From the IMG/VR virus record IMGVR_UViG_3300020421_000046, positions 1 to 42,417 of that record: DNA of 42,417 bases. One strand, given 5' to 3'. Shown here one piece after another: positions 1 through 8,449 of the stretch. Each line of letters starts with the position of its first letter. Within the stretch, counting starts at the first letter, position 1. A program made the translations under genes and the position numbers. The notes beneath the pieces are model-generated. The model saw nothing but the letters and a program-made list of their open reading frames with translations, did not search any database and was not told where the DNA came from. Source of the stretch: a virus.

Positions 1-73
1 AAACACCATCTACGGTAACACCGTTTCCAGATGATGACTCTAATACGCTATCTACTTTTATTTGACTAACCAT
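1..73 (-). CDS. tail fibre-like protein, N-terminus only (cut by window edge)
   Basis: Only the first 24 codons are present. The start is the ATG at 73, which overlaps the TAA of the upstream gene (TAATG). The visible peptide begins MVSQIKVDSVLESSSGNGV and continues TVDGV. This is the same N-terminal module seen in the gene at 1150-1665 (SQIQVDTINESTSGSGVTIDGV) and, more loosely, in the one at 402-935. The module is familiar to me from the N-termini of marine phage fibre or tip proteins, where it probably docks the protein. The receptor-binding or structural part lies outside the window, so its function beyond 'fibre-like' is inferred from the module and the neighbours. Confidence 0.7.
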   Translation of the reverse strand, partial: MVSQIKVDSVLESSSGNGVTVDGV

Positions 74-402
74 TATTCACTCGGTTTCGGATTGTCGTCT
101 TTTACTTCTTTTAAGGCAAGATACAAAGAACCTGTCTTAGCATCTTCTCCTAAAAGTCCATCATCTATATCATGGAATAGTTTATCTAATTGTTCTGAAA
201 TCTGAGGATAAGCTAATGCTCTATCTCTTTGATACTCATTTGTATCATATTCTGTTTGTAATCTAGTTTGTTCTGATGTTATTTCTGCATCAGTAGGTTG
301 TGTAATATCTTCACTATGCCACTCTGTAATTTCATCTTCTACTGTAACAAATTGAGCGTTTGGTTTTAAACTTAAAATTGCTTCTATTTTACTAATTGAC
401 AT
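73..402 (-). CDS. small tail fibre assembly/chaperone-like protein
   Basis: This is a 109-aa acidic protein. The N-terminal part contains a W in VEDEITEWHSEDITQPTDAEI. The C-terminal half has the pattern YQRDRALAYPQISEQLDKLFHD, close to the R-x-x-x-YP-x-I-x-x-QLD-x-x-HD motif of small proteins found next to tail fibres in many marine and enteric phages (established association; likely role as a fibre chaperone or accessory). It is joined to its neighbours by overlapping stop/start codons at both ends (402 and 73), which suggests translational coupling. No catalytic motif or membrane segment is visible. The role is inferred from the motif and position. Confidence 0.6.
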   Translation of the reverse strand: MSISKIEAILSLKPNAQFVTVEDEITEWHSEDITQPTDAEITSEQTRLQTEYDTNEYQRDRALAYPQISEQLDKLFHDIDDGLLGEDAKTGSLYLALKEVKDDNPKPSE

Positions 403-935
403 TATTCACCTATTTCTAAAAGTATTATTTGACTAGGTTTACTACCATTTTGTGCATATAAATTTGTATTAGCAGCTACTATTTTCTGTTGTGTTTTATA
501 AGTAGTAGCAGAAGTTGTTGATGGACTATCTAAATACATTATGGGTCTAACATCAGTTGTTTGCACATATCCAAATGCTCCATAATCTGCATTAAAATTA
601 ATCATAGTACTACTTTCCCATATATCAGTAGCAGAGCCACCAATAGTTCTAACAAGTTTTACAGCGGCAGTAATATTTTGAGTTGAGTTACTTTGTAAAT
701 CAAAACTTTGAGCAATCAAAACTAACACTTTACTACCAGTTGCACTTGGAGTAATACTTGCAGTTAAAGTTGTATCTGCATAACTAGTAGATGTAGAGTG
801 AGTTTGTGTTGTGGTTTGTGCTTGAACAATTTGTAATACTTTACCTGGTGTAGTCCCAGCTAATGTATGTCCATCAGCAATAGATATAGTTGTACCACTT
901 CTACCTTGTATTGTATCTACTTTTAATAAACTCAT
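402..935 (-). CDS. tail fibre-like minor structural protein
   Basis: This is a 177-aa Ser/Thr-rich beta-type protein. I chose the ATG at 935 rather than an upstream GTG at 947. It overlaps the upstream TGA (ATGA) and has GGAG about 8 bases before it. The N-terminus (LLKVDTIQGRSGTTISIADG) is a variant of the VDTI...SG..I.DG module shared with the genes at 1-73 and 1150-1665. The body carries a pattern I associate with marine phage virion proteins: GKVLQIVQ, SYADTTLTASITPSATGSK, and VLVLIAQ. It ends in a hydrophobic strand, SQIILLEIGE. It is probably a tail-tip or fibre component. No enzymatic motif is visible. Confidence 0.6.
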   Translation of the reverse strand: MSLLKVDTIQGRSGTTISIADGHTLAGTTPGKVLQIVQAQTTTQTHSTSTSYADTTLTASITPSATGSKVLVLIAQSFDLQSNSTQNITAAVKLVRTIGGSATDIWESSTMINFNADYGAFGYVQTTDVRPIMYLDSPSTTSATTYKTQQKIVAANTNLYAQNGSKPSQIILLEIGE

Positions 936-1150
936 TCTTCGCTCCACTCTGGTGCTATACCAAATTTGTGTTCAGCATCTTTTTTTGCTTCCCAAGAATC
1001 TTTTACTTCTTGTGTCCAATGTTCATTAGCTAAATTTTGTATTTCTTGACTTTCACCAGTCACATCCATATCTGGTGTATAGATAGCTTTGTGTCCATTT
1101 TCATCTGTTGTATTTATATGCTTATATTCTGACAAAATTTCGTATTCCAT
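932..1150 (-). CDS. small hypothetical protein between fibre genes
   Basis: This is a 72-aa acidic, Trp-containing protein beginning MEYEILSEYKHINTT. A longer reading frame opens at a TTG (1168). The ATG at 1150 is better, because it has AGGAG six bases upstream and overlaps the TAA of the preceding gene (TAATG). The gene sits between two fibre-like genes that share an N-terminal module, the same position as the 109-aa chaperone-like gene at 73-402. An accessory or chaperone role is therefore plausible. I do not recognise the sequence. The second half, with NEHWTQEVKDSWEAKKDAEH, looks helical. Confidence 0.55.
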   Translation of the reverse strand: MEYEILSEYKHINTTDENGHKAIYTPDMDVTGESQEIQNLANEHWTQEVKDSWEAKKDAEHKFGIAPEWSEE

Positions 1151-1665
1151 TATGCTCCTATAAACCAACCAGATAACATTGCATATCCACTTATGTCGTG
1201 TCTTACTTGTAAAAAACCTGTGGAGCCATCATCCCTCATACCTTGTACTATTGCATCAGAGCTATTAGAACTTGTTTGAATCATTGTACAATAATTATCA
1301 TAAGTTGTTGTGTTATATCTTACCCTGTGTCCATATCCACCTACACTACTTACGCTTTGATTTGTTGAACTACTTGTTGCAGGTAAAGTTAATTTATAAA
1401 TTTGAAATGTGTTAGAAGTTCCTATATTTGAATTATTAATTTGCGGTAGCCACCATTGATAAAGTTTACCTATTTTTATATAATTACCAGTTATATTTGT
1501 GTTTTCCCAACCAGAGTTTCCTGTATGACTTAAATTATCTTCCCAATGTATAGTTGAAGTCCAAGTACCTTGTGTAAAATCACCATCTTTTATCAATACA
1601 CCATCAATAGTTACACCACTACCAGATGTTGATTCGTTAATTGTATCTACTTGTATTTGACTCAT
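1150..1665 (-). CDS. tail fibre-like protein with VDTI-SGVTIDGV module
   Basis: This is a 171-aa protein. Residues 1-28 are the docking-like module MSQIQVDTINESTSGSGV followed by TIDGVLIKDG. The rest is Thr/Ser/Asn- and aromatic-rich and probably beta-structured. It includes FTQGTWTSTIHWEDN and a Gly/Tyr-rich GYGHRVRYN segment, as in fibre-tip head domains. The start at 1665 overlaps the TGA of the upstream small membrane protein (ATGA). The module is shared with the truncated gene at the left window edge, so these are probably paralogous virion proteins with different distal domains. The receptor-binding role is an inference. Confidence 0.6.
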   Translation of the reverse strand: MSQIQVDTINESTSGSGVTIDGVLIKDGDFTQGTWTSTIHWEDNLSHTGNSGWENTNITGNYIKIGKLYQWWLPQINNSNIGTSNTFQIYKLTLPATSSSTNQSVSSVGGYGHRVRYNTTTYDNYCTMIQTSSNSSDAIVQGMRDDGSTGFLQVRHDISGYAMLSGWFIGA

Positions 1666-1853
1666 GCTGTGCCTTCTGGTTTAATAAAATAATTTTCAGG
1701 GTCAAACTCTGAATCGACCATGTCTTCTAAAGTTTTCCCATTAAAATTATTGTAATCTTTTTTACTTAATTTTCTGTCTTTTGTTATATAAAAAGCGAAT
1801 CCTGCAAGAACTACTGAAAAAGCACCTATAAACATTCCAAAGAAAAATTCCAT
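1662..1853 (-). CDS. small single-pass membrane protein
   Basis: This is a 63-aa protein. Residues 2-23 form one hydrophobic segment (MEFFFGMFIGAFSVVLAGFA, then FYI). It is followed by a basic stretch, TKDRKLSKKD, and an acidic soluble tail of about 28 residues. The charge pattern suggests the C-terminus is cytoplasmic. The start at 1853 overlaps the stop of the giant fibre gene (TAATG). A short membrane protein in a late operon can be a holin, an antiholin or a membrane-anchored accessory protein. No adjacent endolysin gene exists here, and the only lysozyme-like domain in the window is in the tail hub. I therefore leave the function open, with holin as one possibility. Confidence 0.6.
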   Translation of the reverse strand: MEFFFGMFIGAFSVVLAGFAFYITKDRKLSKKDYNNFNGKTLEDMVDSEFDPENYFIKPEGTA

Positions 1854-4800
1854 TATACTATCACCAATGTTCCTTGACAGTCTACTGTTCCTTGTATATC
1901 TAATGGACCAGCAGCAACAGTACCTTCTGTTGAAGCAATTGTGTATGTTTCTGATGCGTGCATAGTTAAGTTATGTGTAAAGAAACCACCTCTAGCTGAC
2001 ATAGAAATATTATTGTTTACTTTAGCTCTTTCTTGACCACCTGTTGTTATGACTACTTCATCTGCATCAGAGTTTTCTACTTCTATCTTTGTATCGTTAT
2101 CAGCGTCTTTAATTGTGTCTGAACTTATACCAGAAGTTGCTGTATCTACATAAGCAGTTGTAGCTACTTTAGTTGAGTTATCACTTTGATTCTGAGTTTT
2201 TGCTTGTAAGTCTCCTAATGTATAACTTACATTTGCAGCAGCAGAACCGTCTGTTGTAGTTGTTCCTGCAACCCAAGAATCAGCTGATTCATCCCAAATA
2301 AATGCTGCATTAGCTCCTGTAGAACCTCTTTCTACAATCATTCCAGCATCTGTAGTTAATGAACCACCATCAGCGTTTAATTCAAATAAAGTATCCGTAA
2401 TTTTTAATTCGTTAGCTTGTGTAGTTGTTCCAGTAACAGTTAAGTTTGTTATTGTTACACCAGAACTTGTAGCAGTTATAACATCAGTACCACCAGCTTT
2501 AACATGAACTGTATCGTTATCTGTAGTTCTTTCTACTTCAATCTTTGTGTCGTCATCTGCGTCAGCATAAGAAGTTAGTGTTTGAGTAGTTGCACTCATT
2601 GCTATTGGGTCAGAACCAGTTCCAGCAAGTGTCAAAGGTAATGAACCACCAGTTGATGCAGAGCTTAAAACTATTGGGTCTGATGCAGTATTTGAACCAT
2701 CAAATTCTGTAAATGGTAATGAACCACCACCACTGGTACCACCAGATGAAGTAAATGTAATACTGTCTGCACTTGCGTCAGTTGCTATAGTCATTCCACT
2801 ACCAGCTACAAGAGTTAAGGTATCAGTAGCTGCGTCAGCTACAACATTTGATTGTCCAGAAACTGCTAAGGTTGAGAAAGCATTTGCTGCACCACCAGTT
2901 GCTGCAATAGTAACTGTGTCAGAAGAAGCGTTTGTAGATAAAGTAATATTTGCACCAGCTGCAAGAGTTAAATTATCAGTAGAACTATCTGCTACTACAT
3001 CATCTTCTCCAGATACTGAAATAGTTTTGAAAGCGTTTACTCCACTAGAAAGACCAGAAACAAAGTTAGCTTTAGTCATCTTTCTTAGTGCTGTTGCTGA
3101 AGTATCGTATAAGAGTATTAAGTCATCATCTGCAATAGAGGTTTCTGCTGTTTGACCGGTAATAACTGTAGAATCAACATTTATTGTTACAGTATCTGTT
3201 GCACTAGCCACAGTAGATATACCATCACCACCAGCAATATCAATAGTTTCACCGTCAGCAACAGTTTGGCTTGAACCACTGTCTCCTGATATAGTAAAAC
3301 TGCTCATATTTCCAGCTCCAGCACTAGCTAGTAATGTAGATACAGTTACTTTTCTAAGAGCGGTATTTGAATCGTCATAAAGTAAAACTAAATCATTACC
3401 TGTATTAACTGAGCCAGATAATGCTGTTTGTCCTGTTATAGCTGTTGCATCTACTGAAAAAGCACCAGAGCCAGACATAGTAATACCATTACCACCAGAT
3501 AAGTAATTTTGTACTCTTGCATTTGTGTAATAAAGATTTGACGAACCTTCAGATAAATCATCTGTATCTTTAGTTCCTATCCAAGTATTTGCAGTGCTTG
3601 TAAAATCTGATATTGCTAATTTTGTAGCAATAGAGTTTGTAACTGTTGTAGAAAAGTTTGCATCATCACCTAATGCCGCAGCTAATTCATTTAAAGTGTT
3701 TAATGCTCCCGGTGCTGAATCTATTAAGCTATTTACTTCTGTATCAACAAAATCTTTTACTGCTGCTGAAGTAGGAAGAGTTGTATCATTGTCATTACTA
3801 CCTATACCTTCACTTTCAGTTACTATTACAGCACTTGTCATATTTCCAATATCTATGTTGGTTATGTTATTACCAGACCCATTTGCATCAATAGTCTTAT
3901 TAGTTAATGTATCAGAAGTACTTTGACCAACTAATGTCTGTGTTGAGGCTGGTAATGTAATTACTGGATTTCCGCTAAAGTTTGAATGTGCAGGAGCCTG
4001 TAATCTTGCATAATGTGCATTATTTGATTCACAATAAAAATCTATATATGATTGTGTACCACCATTCTTAATCTTTATGCCACCCTGTTCTATTACTACA
4101 CCATTTGTAGAACCACCACCTATACCAAGTGAAGTAGTTATCTCTGGTGATGCAGGTAAACCTACTGTTATAGTTCCTGAACTTTCAGCAACCTCTACTT
4201 CATTAGAAGTTCCTGAAAATGTAATAGTTCCACCTAATGCTGTAGCAGTAGAGTTAGAACCATCGGTAACAGTAATTGATGAATTTGCTAGTTTTGAATT
4301 TGCAATAGAACCAGCAAGTTGTGCATTTGTAATTGTTCCAGTTAATGATGATGTCGGGTAGTTTGTAGCATCTGCTAAATCAAAAGCTGGTGTTGCATCA
4401 GAAGCACCTAACGCTAGTGATACTCCACCGTAAGATACAGTGCTATTAGATAGTTTTGTATTAGCTATCGAACCAGCTAATTGTGCATTCGTTATTGTTC
4501 CAGTCAATGATGATGTCGGATAATTAGTAGCATCTGACAAATCAAAAGCTGGTGTTGTGTCTGTATCTCCTAGATTTAGTGTTACTCCACCTACAACTAT
4601 GCTTGAGTTTGCTAACTTACTGTTAGCTATAGAACCTGCAAGCATATCGTTATCTACAGCACCAGAAGCTATTGTTGTTGCTAGTGCTACTGCACCAGAA
4701 CCATCAAAGCTAACAGCACTTGCAGTAATATCGCCAGTTAAAGAAAAGTTTTGTGGAGAAGCTAAAGCAGTTGCTGTAGCAGCATTACCAGTTGTAGAAC

Positions 4801-7030
4801 CAGAGCTACCAGTTATATTACCTTCAACATTGGCTATTAAAGTTCCTGTTGATATAGTTAAGTTCCCTGTTGAAGCACCTGTGAATGAACCTGTACCAAG
4901 TTTAAATTTATCTTCGCTTTCATCAAATCCTATGAATGCATTATCAGCACTTCCTCTTTCTATAACTAAACCAGAATCGTTTGCAGGTGTTCCAGAAGTA
5001 CCATTTCCAAGTTCTATAAGTGTGTCGGCTACAACTGTGTTAGTAGTATCAATTGTTGTTGTAGTTCCATTTACTGTCAAATCTCCAGTAATTGTTGCAT
5101 TACCAGCAACTTCTAAGCCAGTACCATTTAATAATTGAAAGTTTGTAGTTTTTAATCTTGCAGCTATATTGCTTGAACCATTTTTTATAGTAGCAAATTC
5201 AATAAGTCCATCTTCAGTACCAGCAGAAGAGTCATCAATCTTACCAGTTATTTTTGCATAAACAGTAGAAGCTCCACCATCATCTTCACCTTTAAACTTT
5301 ATTTGTCCTAAGTAATCTGCATCAGCAGGTGAAGCACTATCCCTAACTAAATTAATTATAGGTCCAGCAGATGAGCTAGTACTTGTTGATGTAATTGTAA
5401 TATCACCAGTTGTATCAATGTTTCCTGTACCTGTAATATTGCTTGAATTAATATCTAAGTTACCACCAAGTTGTGGAGTTGTATCTTCTACTAAATTGTT
5501 AATAGATACTGCTTGAGCATCACTATCTGTATATTGAGTTATTGTTGTAGCAATTGCACCAGAACCAGAAATAGTTATTCCTGTACTTGCTGAGATATGA
5601 GCTAATACTTCAGCTTGTGAAGGACCTGTATAAGTAATAACACCAGTACCTGAATCATAAGCTAAAGAACCGTCACCTCCACTATCAGTTACTGATACAG
5701 CACCTCTTGCTCTAGTATTTGTAAAATATAAATTTGTTGAACCTTCTGTAACATCATCTGAATCACCAGATAATTCTGATAAAGCATCTTTTGTATCTAT
5801 TTGAGCATCAACATAAGTTTTAATTGCTTTTGCAGAAGCTAATGTATCATCACTACCACTAACAGAAGATATGTCAGTATCAAGTACACCAGATTTTAGA
5901 TTTGCTACATCAATGTTAGATATGCTGTTACCAGTTCCCTCAACATCAAAGGTTTTATTTGTAAATGTCATTGTGTCAGAAGCAACGTTTGCTGTTTCTG
6001 TGTCTACATAAGCTTTTACAGATTGTTGTGTTGGAAGATGAGTAGCGCTATCAGATGTCATATCATCTTCATCTTTAGTTGCTACTGTGAAGTTAAGTCT
6101 GTCATTTGTGTCGTCATATGCAACATCTATAAATGATTCTGTACCACCAGTAACCATTCCACCGACTTTATCGGTAAACGCTTCTGTTATTTCAGATAAA
6201 TCTGCAGTAAGTGTTAATGTTCCAGCATTATCATCATAAGCTGTATCTACACCAGCGCCACCTATAATTAAAGCGTTTACTCTATCATCAACTCTTTCGT
6301 CTGTATAGTATTTATTTGTTCCTTCAGCTAAGTTTGATGTTGTTAGACCAGATAAGCTTGATACAGTACCTGTTACATTACCAGTAAGGTTACCTTCAAT
6401 ATTTGCTATAAGAGTTCCAGTTCCATGTCCTGTTGCTCCAGTATCTACTAATGTATTTGGTTCGCTTTGATTACCTGTCCAAAGAATAAATTTATCAACA
6501 GAAGCATCCCAAGTAAAACCTAAATATTTTGTTGTTGAGGATTCTCTATATTCACCATACCAACCTAAATCAACTGCATCTGAAGTGTTTCCAGAACCAA
6601 GTTTCATTAAAACATCTTCAACACTTACTGTTGCAGTGTTTATAGTTGTTGTATCTCCTTGTACAGTTAAGTCACCTGTAACTGTTAAGTCATTTGATAT
6701 TGTTAAGTTAGTAAAAGTTGGAGAGTTTGATGTACCAAGTCCTAAAGAATCTCTTGCTGTAGAACCACTTTCTGTTGTCCAAGCAGAGCCATTAGAAACA
6801 ATAAATTTTCCGTCTGAATGTGTTAGACCTGCAATTACTGCTAAGTCAGCATCATAGGCTTGAACATTAACACCAATAGATATACCTAAAGCAGTTCTAG
6901 CACCAGAAGCCGTAGTAGCACCTGTACCACCATCATCTAAACCTATAAATTCTGAACCTTGTAGTTCAGCAAAACCAATCGCATTACCTGCGTTATCGTA
7001 ATTTACTCTTACTGGCGTTTTTTCTGACAT
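1853..7030 (-). CDS. giant repetitive tail fibre protein (1725 aa)
   Basis: This is a fibre-type protein rich in Thr, Ser, Asn, Asp and Gly, built from modules. Near the N-terminus is GLDDGGTGATTASGARTALG, a common fibre element. Three diverged copies of a DLTV-x-G-TTTI module recur (for example DLTVTGDLTVQGDTTTI). Three copies of an EG-[ST]-NLYYT-x-x-R element occur (NKYYTDERV, NLYFTNTRA, NLYYTNARV), similar to long-tail-fibre repeats. Two full 54-aa repeats lie near the middle. The C-terminus reads VAAGPLDIQGTVDCQGTLVIV, a GPL...V...GTLVIV ending typical of trimeric fibre or adhesin tips. It is probably a homotrimeric beta fibre for host attachment. The gene overlaps its neighbours at both ends. 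Trimerisation and receptor binding are inferred from family features. Confidence 0.85.
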   Translation of the reverse strand: MSEKTPVRVNYDNAGNAIGFAELQGSEFIGLDDGGTGATTASGARTALGISIGVNVQAYDADLAVIAGLTHSDGKFIVSNGSAWTTESGSTARDSLGLGTSNSPTFTNLTISNDLTVTGDLTVQGDTTTINTATVSVEDVLMKLGSGNTSDAVDLGWYGEYRESSTTKYLGFTWDASVDKFILWTGNQSEPNTLVDTGATGHGTGTLIANIEGNLTGNVTGTVSSLSGLTTSNLAEGTNKYYTDERVDDRVNALIIGGAGVDTAYDDNAGTLTLTADLSEITEAFTDKVGGMVTGGTESFIDVAYDDTNDRLNFTVATKDEDDMTSDSATHLPTQQSVKAYVDTETANVASDTMTFTNKTFDVEGTGNSISNIDVANLKSGVLDTDISSVSGSDDTLASAKAIKTYVDAQIDTKDALSELSGDSDDVTEGSTNLYFTNTRARGAVSVTDSGGDGSLAYDSGTGVITYTGPSQAEVLAHISASTGITISGSGAIATTITQYTDSDAQAVSINNLVEDTTPQLGGNLDINSSNITGTGNIDTTGDITITSTSTSSSAGPIINLVRDSASPADADYLGQIKFKGEDDGGASTVYAKITGKIDDSSAGTEDGLIEFATIKNGSSNIAARLKTTNFQLLNGTGLEVAGNATITGDLTVNGTTTTIDTTNTVVADTLIELGNGTSGTPANDSGLVIERGSADNAFIGFDESEDKFKLGTGSFTGASTGNLTISTGTLIANVEGNITGSSGSTTGNAATATALASPQNFSLTGDITASAVSFDGSGAVALATTIASGAVDNDMLAGSIANSKLANSSIVVGGVTLNLGDTDTTPAFDLSDATNYPTSSLTGTITNAQLAGSIANTKLSNSTVSYGGVSLALGASDATPAFDLADATNYPTSSLTGTITNAQLAGSIANSKLANSSITVTDGSNSTATALGGTITFSGTSNEVEVAESSGTITVGLPASPEITTSLGIGGGSTNGVVIEQGGIKIKNGGTQSYIDFYCESNNAHYARLQAPAHSNFSGNPVITLPASTQTLVGQSTSDTLTNKTIDANGSGNNITNIDIGNMTSAVIVTESEGIGSNDNDTTLPTSAAVKDFVDTEVNSLIDSAPGALNTLNELAAALGDDANFSTTVTNSIATKLAISDFTSTANTWIGTKDTDDLSEGSSNLYYTNARVQNYLSGGNGITMSGSGAFSVDATAITGQTALSGSVNTGNDLVLLYDDSNTALRKVTVSTLLASAGAGNMSSFTISGDSGSSQTVADGETIDIAGGDGISTVASATDTVTINVDSTVITGQTAETSIADDDLILLYDTSATALRKMTKANFVSGLSSGVNAFKTISVSGEDDVVADSSTDNLTLAAGANITLSTNASSDTVTIAATGGAANAFSTLAVSGQSNVVADAATDTLTLVAGSGMTIATDASADSITFTSSGGTSGGGSLPFTEFDGSNTASDPIVLSSASTGGSLPLTLAGTGSDPIAMSATTQTLTSYADADDDTKIEVERTTDNDTVHVKAGGTDVITATSSGVTITNLTVTGTTTQANELKITDTLFELNADGGSLTTDAGMIVERGSTGANAAFIWDESADSWVAGTTTTDGSAAANVSYTLGDLQAKTQNQSDNSTKVATTAYVDTATSGISSDTIKDADNDTKIEVENSDADEVVITTGGQERAKVNNNISMSARGGFFTHNLTMHASETYTIASTEGTVAAGPLDIQGTVDCQGTLVIV
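4311..4634 (-). repeat. 162-nt tandem repeat inside the giant fibre gene
   Basis: Two complete 162-nt units (54 codons each) are followed by a partial third. The anchor sequence encoding LAGSIAN recurs at 4311, 4473 and 4635, exactly 162 bases apart. Each unit encodes LAGSIAN[ST]KL...GGV.L.LG...D.TPAFDL.DATNYPTSSLTGTITNAQ. The DNA copies are similar but not identical, so this is an old duplication under protein-level constraint. It could allow length change by recombination. Confidence 0.85.
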
Positions 7031-8184
7031 TATTCTGCTACATCCATATCTATTGTATGCGTTGACCCAGAGCTATCTAATATACTTAATTGTAGTGTAG
7101 AGTTATCCGATTTAGCAGGCATTAAAACATCACTGGTAGTTCCTGAACTATTAGTAAGTTCTAGCGCTCTTGTACTAACTCCTAAATTTGCTCCACCACC
7201 TGATATATTATTTACTCCAGATGTTGTTACATTGTAAAACTTATTTCTAAGCGGAACTCCTGTATTTGTTCCTGTTTGAGCTACTACTGGTACTTTACTA
7301 GACATTGAAAAAGTTTTGGGTATATTGTTTTTAAGCATCATTTTATTTGTTGCTGTATCAGTTTCTAAAGTTACTTTATCTCTATCATCTGCATATCTAG
7401 CATCTGTATTTGTTTCATCTTCAGAGTCAAATGTTACAGTATCAGTTGTACTTCCTGCTTGTATAGTGTTTTGTCCAGTTGCAGCAACATTTTGAAAAGC
7501 ATTTTGATTAGCATCTCCAGATGTAGAAGCAGCAATAGTAATAGTATCTGTTGAACTATCTGTACTAATAGTTACATTTGAACCTGCAACTAATGTAAGA
7601 GTATCTGATGAACTATCAGCTACTATATCTGTACCACCAGCGTTTATTGTTTTAAAAGCGTCTGATACACCACCACCACTAGCAGTTATTGTTATTCTGT
7701 TATTACTAGCGTCAGTAGTAAGAGATATTCCTGTGCCTGCAACTAAATTTAAAGCTTCTGATAGATTGCCAGCTTGTACTGTATCTTGACCAGATATAGT
7801 AAAACTTCCAAAAGCATATTGTTGTGATGGTTGGTCTGTCCAAGATAAATTACCAAATCCATCTGTTTTTAATATTTGATTAGCATTACCTGTAGTACCA
7901 TTTAAAAGAAACTTACCTGATAATAAATCTAAAGCACCATCAGTTGTAAATTGCGCTACTGCAGTTGAGTCTGTTGCAAATATAACTTTTTTAGATGCAT
8001 TTGTTCCAATAACAAATGTACCGTCAGATATAATTGTTTGACCATCAAGAAATAAATTATCATCTACTGATGCAATTTTGACAGTAGCATTGCTAGTAGT
8101 AAATCCGTAAGAGCCATCTAATATGTGGTCAGCCGAAAGGCTTCCACTCATTTGAGTCGTCGAGGTATGTGTTACATCAGCCAT
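7030..8184 (-). CDS. repetitive tail fibre protein (384 aa)
   Basis: This is a Thr/Ser/Asp/Gly-rich beta protein. It contains repeated segments of the form T-L-x-L-x-A-G-[ST]-x-[IV]-x-[IL]-[ST]-T-D-x-S-x-[DN]-x-I-T-I-x-A (for example around LNLVAGTGISLTTDASNN and LTLVAGSNVTISTDSSTD). Each is preceded by an F..[IV].[AV].G...[IV].A motif. The same repeat type occurs in the 1725-aa fibre next to it (LTLAAGANITLSTNASSD), so the two proteins share building blocks. The gene overlaps the upstream 90-aa ORF by 8 nt, and its stop overlaps the start of the giant fibre. A structural fibre or fibre-connector role is the best reading. No enzymatic motif is visible. Confidence 0.75.
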   Translation of the reverse strand: MADVTHTSTTQMSGSLSADHILDGSYGFTTSNATVKIASVDDNLFLDGQTIISDGTFVIGTNASKKVIFATDSTAVAQFTTDGALDLLSGKFLLNGTTGNANQILKTDGFGNLSWTDQPSQQYAFGSFTISGQDTVQAGNLSEALNLVAGTGISLTTDASNNRITITASGGGVSDAFKTINAGGTDIVADSSSDTLTLVAGSNVTISTDSSTDTITIAASTSGDANQNAFQNVAATGQNTIQAGSTTDTVTFDSEDETNTDARYADDRDKVTLETDTATNKMMLKNNIPKTFSMSSKVPVVAQTGTNTGVPLRNKFYNVTTSGVNNISGGGANLGVSTRALELTNSSGTTSDVLMPAKSDNSTLQLSILDSSGSTHTIDMDVAE

Positions 8185-8449
8185 TTATAAACTCAGACCC
8201 GAAACTTCCTCCTAACTGCCTGTATATTGTTTTCAATCTATTTATTTCATCTATAATTACATTTACTGCTTCAAGCCAATCCATATATTCAGAATGATTT
8301 TCATCTAATCTGTCTACCATTAACTCAAAATGTGCTCTTTCAGCAGCTGCTATACGTTGTAATACATAATCTTTTTTAAATTCATCATTAACAAATTTAT
8401 ATTCAATTTGCCAAGGTTTTATCTCATTTGGTTCTTGTGATTCTTCCAT
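8177..8449 (-). CDS. hypothetical helical protein between fibre genes
   Basis: This is a 90-aa protein with high predicted helical content, for example AAAERAHFELMVDRLDENH and AVNVIIDEINRLKTIYRQL, with heptad-like hydrophobic spacing suggesting a coiled coil. It lies between the S74-chaperone fibre and the 384-aa fibre. It overlaps the former by one base and the latter by 8 nt. A chaperone or connector role is possible from position. I do not recognise the family. Confidence 0.55.
   Translation of the reverse strand: MEESQEPNEIKPWQIEYKFVNDEFKKDYVLQRIAAAERAHFELMVDRLDENHSEYMDWLEAVNVIIDEINRLKTIYRQLGGSFGSEFING

Noticed and set aside
2916-6857. Several plus-strand ORFs of 79-193 codons opposite the giant fibre gene
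   Set aside because: They lie entirely inside strong minus-strand genes, have the low-complexity Ser/Val/Pro composition expected from antisense of Thr/Ser/Asp-rich fibre codons, and have no supported ribosome-binding sites or family resemblance.
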